Below, piece after piece: positions 8,275 through 11,208 of a stretch of DNA of 11,208 nt (within the stretch, counting starts at the first letter, position 1; the number at the start of each line of letters is the position of its first letter). The notes beneath the pieces are model-generated. The model searched no databases. It had not been told where the DNA came from and was given only the letters and a program-made list of their open reading frames with translations. This DNA is from an uncultured Blautia sp. (GTDB lineage: Bacteria; Bacillota; Clostridia; Lachnospirales; Lachnospiraceae): the NCBI GenBank assembly GCA_946538475.1, contig CAMNGN010000061.1, forward strand, positions 1-11,208. Reading direction: 5' to 3'. The position numbers were made by a program, and so were the translations under genes.

Positions 8275-8781
8275 TTACTCCAGGCCCTTCATCAGATGAA
8301 CCGTCATTTTGCCTTCCTCGGGGTTCACATCAAGTATACATTCGTGGATGGCAGGAAGAAGGATCTCTCCTCCACTTGCTTTCTTTACGATATACACATC
8401 GTTCGCTCCGGTCTCCATGACGTCCTTGAGTGTGCCGTAGAGGGTTCCGTCTTCCAGATACACTTCCATGCCGATCAGATCGGCTATATAATACTCATCT
8501 TCGCCAAGCTCCGCGCCTTCTTCGCGCGGGATAAGGAGGTCCATCCCCTTGTAGCCGACTATGTCATTGATATTATCGATCTCGGTAAATTTGAGAATGA
8601 CCAGGTTCTTAAAGAACTTTACTCCTTTGATGGTGAGGGGGAGCATTTCGCGTCCCGTGTTCAGAAACACCCTTTTCAGGTCGAGAAAGCGTTCGGGATC
8701 GTCGGTCGTCGGATATACTTTTACCTCTCCGCGCACGCCGTGTGTAGTCGTGATGGTGCCTACTTTAAGAAAATCTTCCAT
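8275..8781 (-). CDS. rimM: Ribosome maturation factor RimM
   Basis: RimM binds ribosomal protein uS19 and helps assemble the head of the 30S subunit and process 16S rRNA. The 168-residue product shows the N-terminal RimM barrel, with VGTITTTHGVRGEVKVYPTTD at 7-27 carrying the family's GxxHGxxGE signature. A C-terminal PRC-barrel follows from about 94, starting EDEYYIADLIGMEVY and containing the NDVYIV strand (127-132), the LLPAI segment (141-145) and a terminal MTVHLMKGLE. The start at 8781 has AAGGAT eight bases upstream. It precedes trmD, the usual rimM-trmD pairing. The gap to khpA is 105 bases and contains a hairpin terminator and a possible promoter, so rimM-trmD-queA may be partly transcribed on its own. 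Confidence 0.96.
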   Translation of the reverse strand: MEDFLKVGTITTTHGVRGEVKVYPTTDDPERFLDLKRVFLNTGREMLPLTIKGVKFFKNLVILKFTEIDNINDIVGYKGMDLLIPREEGAELGEDEYYIADLIGMEVYLEDGTLYGTLKDVMETGANDVYIVKKASGGEILLPAIHECILDVNPEEGKMTVHLMKGLE

Positions 8782-8805
8782 ATTTAATATCCTTAATCTT
8801 TATTT

Positions 8806-8835
8806 ACCATACAATCAGCAGCCGGGCATTGTTAA
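8806..8835 (-). promoter_or_regulatory. Possible internal promoter for rimM-trmD-queA
   Basis: On the minus strand TTAACA (8830-8835, five of six) is separated by 18 bases from TATGGT (8806-8811, four of six). It sits directly behind the hairpin terminator that follows khpA, and the leader to the rimM start would be about 20 bases. The -10 element is weak, so this is tentative. Confidence 0.35.
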
Positions 8836-8847
8836 TTTGCCTATGAT

Positions 8848-8886
8848 GTAAAAGAAGGAGCCATGTTGCCATAGCTCCCACTTTTT
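8848..8886 (-). terminator. Intrinsic terminator or attenuator between khpA and rimM
   Basis: GGAGCTATG and CATGGCTCC (minus strand, 8870-8878 and 8857-8865) form a nine-base stem with one A-C mismatch around the tetraloop GCAA. TTCTTTT (8850-8856) follows, and an A-run precedes it. The hairpin begins within ten bases of the khpA stop. It fits an intrinsic terminator that may let only part of the transcript continue into rimM. The T-tract is interrupted by C, so efficiency may be modest. Confidence 0.65.
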
Positions 8887-9117
8887 TCATTGAAGAATAT
8901 CCACAATAACTTTCTTACTGCTTTTAGAGGAAGCTGCCTTGACAACAGACCTGATCGCTTTTGCGATCCTTCCCTGACGGCCGATCACCTTACCCATGTC
9001 AGATGCTCCGACTTTCAGTTCTATCAGGATACAATCCTCTTTTTCTGTTTCTGTTACAACAACCTCATCCGGATTATCAACAAGAGATTTCGCAATAACT
9101 TCTACAAGATTTTTCAT
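8887..9117 (-). CDS. khpA: KH-domain RNA-binding protein KhpA
   Basis: A 76-residue single KH domain protein of the YlqC/KhpA family (UPF0109). Family members bind RNA, often together with KhpB (Jag/EloR), and affect cell elongation and small-RNA function in some Gram-positive bacteria. The KH signature is clear: VIGRQGRIAKAIRSVVKA (44-61) with the GxxG loop GRQG at 46-49. The N-terminal MKNLVEVIAKSLVDNPDEV is typical of the family. A strong GGGGAGG site stands six bases before the ATG at 9117. The gene lies 47 bases behind rpsP, the normal place in Firmicutes, and is followed by a terminator-like hairpin. No second domain or partner gene is present in the window. Confidence 0.94.
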   Translation of the reverse strand: MKNLVEVIAKSLVDNPDEVVVTETEKEDCILIELKVGASDMGKVIGRQGRIAKAIRSVVKAASSKSSKKVIVDILQ

Positions 9118-9164
9118 GCCTTACCTCCCCGGTCTTGCATCCGTAGGTACAACACACAGATCAA

Positions 9165-9410
9165 TTATTTCTCGATCCCTGCGAGCTTGAAGATCTTGGC
9201 TACAGTCTCGGTCGGCTGAGCGCCTGCAGCAAGCCATTTCTTTGCTGCTTCTTCGTCTACTCTGTACATGCTGGGATCGCAGGTCGGATCGTACAGGCCG
9301 ATCTCTTCGATAGCTCTTCCGTCACGTTTGTTGCGGGAATCTGCAACAACGATTCTATAGAAAGGTGCTTTCTTCTGTCCCATTCTTCTCAGTCTGATTT
9401 TTACTGCCAT
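9165..9410 (-). CDS. rpsP: 30S ribosomal protein bS16
   Basis: RpsP is a small basic protein of the 30S subunit that binds 16S rRNA and helps early assembly. The 81-residue sequence starts AVKIRLRRMGQKKAPFYRIV and continues VADSRNKRDGRAIEEIGLYDP, both hallmark segments of bS16. The C-terminal part (AAKKWLAAGAQPTETVAKIF, 55-74) is also typical. Length is usual for Firmicutes. GGAGGA lies ten bases before the ATG at 9410. The gap to ffh is 56 bases and has only a five-pair hairpin (9447-9460) with no T-run, so cotranscription with ffh is likely. Confidence 0.98.
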   Translation of the reverse strand: MAVKIRLRRMGQKKAPFYRIVVADSRNKRDGRAIEEIGLYDPTCDPSMYRVDEEAAKKWLAAGAQPTETVAKIFKLAGIEK

Positions 9411-9466
9411 TTTTGTTTTCCTCCAATATGATAATAATTTGTTTGCTCACAACTCTGTGAATCTAT

Positions 9467-10813
9467 TTAGAAAGGAAGCTTAAATCCGCCGCCTCTCATA
9501 CCGCCTTTGCCGCCCATCATTCCGGGCATCTGTTTCATCATCTTTTTGCTCTGCTCAAACTGCTTGACCAGGCGGTTGACTTCGATAATATCGACGCCTG
9601 CGCCTTTGGCAATGCGGTTCTTGCGGGAAAGATTGAGGATGGAAGGATTGGCACGCTCCTGAGGAGTCATGCTGAGGATGATCGATTTGGTGCGGTTCAT
9701 CGCTTTTTCGTCGATCATGCCTTCCAGTTCTTTTGCCTTGTGTCCGACGCCGGGGAGCATGCTTAAGATGCTGCCGATGCCGCCCATGTTGTTCATCTGG
9801 TCAAGGCTTGTAAGGTAATCGTTAAAGTCGAAGTCCATCTTTTTGAACTTCTTCTGCATTTCCTGCGCTTTTTCTTTATCGACAGTGGCCTCGACTTTTT
9901 CGATGAGGCTCATCACGTCGCCCATGCCCAGGATTCGGGATGCCATACGTTCGGGGTAGAACTGTTCCAGATCGGAGAGTTTTTCGCCCATACCGACGTA
10001 ATAGATCGGCTTGCCGGTGACCGCCTTGATGGAAAGGGCCGCACCGCCCCTGGTATCACCGTCCAGCTTGGTAAGGATTACGCCGTCGATGCCTACCTTC
10101 TCGGAGAAGGTCGATGCAACGTTGACTGCGTCCTGACCGGTCATGGCGTCGACCACAAGCACTGTGCTGTCTACGGGCACTGCCGCTTTGATGTCGGCCA
10201 GCTCCTGCATCATGTTTTCGTCGATGTGCAGACGGCCGGCAGTGTCGATGATGACCACGTTCTGCTGGTTGTTTTTTGCGTGTTCGACAGCCGCTTTTGC
10301 GATGTCCACGGGGCTTTGTCTGTCACCCATGGTGAAGACTTCGACGCCCTGCTTCTGTCCGTTTACCTGCAGCTGTGTGATGGCCGCGGGCCTGTATACG
10401 TCGCAGGCGACCAGAAGAGGTCTTTTGCCTTTCGACTTGAGCTGCCCTGCAAGTTTTGCTGCCGTCGTGGTTTTACCCGCGCCCTGAAGGCCTGCCATCA
10501 TGATGATGGTCATGTCGTTGCCGGGCTTGATCGGAAGCTCCTGCGGCTCGCCCATCATGTTTACCAGCTCTTCGTTGACGATCTTGATGACCATCTGGCC
10601 GGGGTTGAGGCCTGTCATTACATCCTGGCCTACCGCACGTTCCTGAACCGCTTTGGTAAACTGCTTGACGACTTTAAAGTTGACGTCTGCCTCGAGGAGG
10701 GCCATCTTGACTTCTTTCAGAGCTGTCTTTACATCCGCTTCGGTCAGAAGGCCTTTGCTGCGGAGCCGTTTGAACACGTTCTGAAGTTTTTCGGTCAGAC
10801 TTTCAAATGCCAT
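9467..10813 (-). CDS. ffh: Signal recognition particle GTPase Ffh (SRP54)
   Basis: Ffh binds 4.5S/6S RNA and signal sequences on nascent chains and delivers ribosomes to the receptor FtsY at the membrane. The 448-residue product is full length. The N domain spans about 1-90. The G domain follows with P-loop GLQGAGKTTTAAKLA (108-122), the DVYRPAAITQL insertion region (138-148), DTAGR (190-194) and TKLDGDTRGGAAL (248-260). The methionine-rich M domain covers about 325-448, with the RNA-binding SRKNRIAKGAG (396-406) and a tail of MPGMMGGKGGMRGGG type. The start at 10813 is supported by GGAGGA, which lies within the last codons of ylxM; only three bases separate that stop from this ATG, so translation is probably coupled. 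No gene for the SRP RNA is visible in the window. Confidence 0.98.
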   Translation of the reverse strand: MAFESLTEKLQNVFKRLRSKGLLTEADVKTALKEVKMALLEADVNFKVVKQFTKAVQERAVGQDVMTGLNPGQMVIKIVNEELVNMMGEPQELPIKPGNDMTIIMMAGLQGAGKTTTAAKLAGQLKSKGKRPLLVACDVYRPAAITQLQVNGQKQGVEVFTMGDRQSPVDIAKAAVEHAKNNQQNVVIIDTAGRLHIDENMMQELADIKAAVPVDSTVLVVDAMTGQDAVNVASTFSEKVGIDGVILTKLDGDTRGGAALSIKAVTGKPIYYVGMGEKLSDLEQFYPERMASRILGMGDVMSLIEKVEATVDKEKAQEMQKKFKKMDFDFNDYLTSLDQMNNMGGIGSILSMLPGVGHKAKELEGMIDEKAMNRTKSIILSMTPQERANPSILNLSRKNRIAKGAGVDIIEVNRLVKQFEQSKKMMKQMPGMMGGKGGMRGGGFKLPF

Positions 10814-10816
10814 ATA

Positions 10817-11140
10817 TTATAGTTCCTCCAACACTTCGGTGCAGATTGCTGTGATCTCACGGATGCCCGCGTCATCTGCCAGGGCACTGATACGCCGGAT
10901 CTTGGACCGGATGTCTACAAACCGTTCTACCAGATGAAGCTTGTTTTCGTACTCCGCAAGGATCGAGTTGCATCTGCGTATCATATCATGAACTCCCTGC
11001 CTGCTGATGGATAACTCCTCGGCCACTTCGCTGAGTGAGCAGTCGTCCAGGACTACGCTCTCGTATACCTGGCGCTGGCGCTCGGTGAGGAGTTCGCCGT
11101 AGAAGTCGTAGAGCAGGGTCTGTTCCACAAATTTCTCCAT
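10817..11140 (-). CDS. ylxM: YlxM/UPF0122 helix-turn-helix protein
   Basis: A 107-residue member of the YlxM (UPF0122) family, almost always encoded just before ffh. The N-terminal half resembles a sigma-factor region 4 fold: LLTERQRQVYESVVLDD (17-33), then a helix-turn-helix with CSLSEVAEELSISRQGVHD (34-52). The C-terminal half (58-107) is helical and charged. In streptococci a YlxM protein binds SRP components and modulates the Ffh GTPase; applying this here is inference. The start at 11140 has AAGGTGA five bases upstream. A good promoter lies about 17 bases further up, so ylxM appears to be the first gene of the operon. Its final codons double as the ffh ribosome binding site. Confidence 0.93.
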   Translation of the reverse strand: MEKFVEQTLLYDFYGELLTERQRQVYESVVLDDCSLSEVAEELSISRQGVHDMIRRCNSILAEYENKLHLVERFVDIRSKIRRISALADDAGIREITAICTEVLEEL

Positions 11141-11156
11141 TTAAATCACCTTGCCT

Positions 11157-11185
11157 ATATTACAGGATTATGAGGGTGGTGTCAA
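11157..11185 (-). promoter_or_regulatory. Promoter of the ylxM-ffh operon
   Basis: On the minus strand a perfect TTGACA (11180-11185) is followed after the ideal 17 bases by TAATAT (11157-11162, four of six to consensus). Transcription would start near 11150, about ten bases before the ylxM start codon, so the leader is very short and barely includes the AAGGTGA site. Confidence 0.7.
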
Positions 11186-11201
11186 GTGTTTTTTCTTGAC
11201 A
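11180..11201. repeat. Seven-base inverted repeat overlapping the ylxM -35 element
   Basis: TGTCAAG (11180-11186) and CTTGACA (11195-11201) are perfect inverted copies separated by eight bases, mostly T. The left copy contains the -35 box of the ylxM promoter. The right copy gives an equivalent TTGACA on the plus strand, so it could be the -35 box of a divergent promoter whose -10 element would fall beyond the window. An operator is another possibility. The repeat is short and may be chance. Confidence 0.4.
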
Positions 11202-11208
11202 GTTTGGT

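Overview
The window reads as chromosomal DNA of a Gram-positive Clostridia bacterium, most likely of the Lachnospiraceae type. The evidence is the core block ylxM-ffh-rpsP-khpA-rimM-trmD, strong GGAGG-type ribosome binding sites, moderate GC, and the protein sequences themselves. This taxonomic call is inference from family resemblance, not from a search. All supported genes lie on the minus strand, so the biological reading order runs from the right edge to the left.

Right part (about 11208 to 6433): a housekeeping run for co-translational protein targeting and translation. A promoter at 11157-11185 precedes ylxM and ffh (signal recognition particle), rpsP (ribosomal protein bS16), khpA (KH-domain RNA chaperone), rimM (16S maturation factor), trmD (tRNA m1G37 methyltransferase) and queA (queuosine biosynthesis). 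A hairpin with a T-rich tail, followed by a possible promoter, splits the run between khpA and rimM. queA begins at the base after the trmD stop, in the place where rplS often stands in related bacteria.

Middle part (6432 to 2164): a non-coding stretch of about 260 bases with a recognisable promoter, then one very large gene of about 1335 codons. Its product joins a complete 12-segment amino acid permease-like (APC) transporter to an extra two-helix membrane hairpin, an intact GGDEF domain, an intact response-regulator receiver domain, a degenerate GGDEF domain and an intact EAL domain. This is the most interesting object in the window. It looks like a transporter-derived sensor that both makes and degrades cyclic di-GMP and can also receive a phosphoryl signal.

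Left part (2163 to 1): a long, nearly perfect inverted repeat directly behind the fusion gene, probably a transcription terminator and possibly a dispersed REP-like element. A promoter and a leader hairpin follow, and then the first 637 codons of a secreted BspA-type leucine-rich-repeat protein that continues past the window edge. A cyclic di-GMP enzyme beside a surface protein suggests control of adhesion or cell-surface behaviour, but nothing in the sequence proves that the two are linked.
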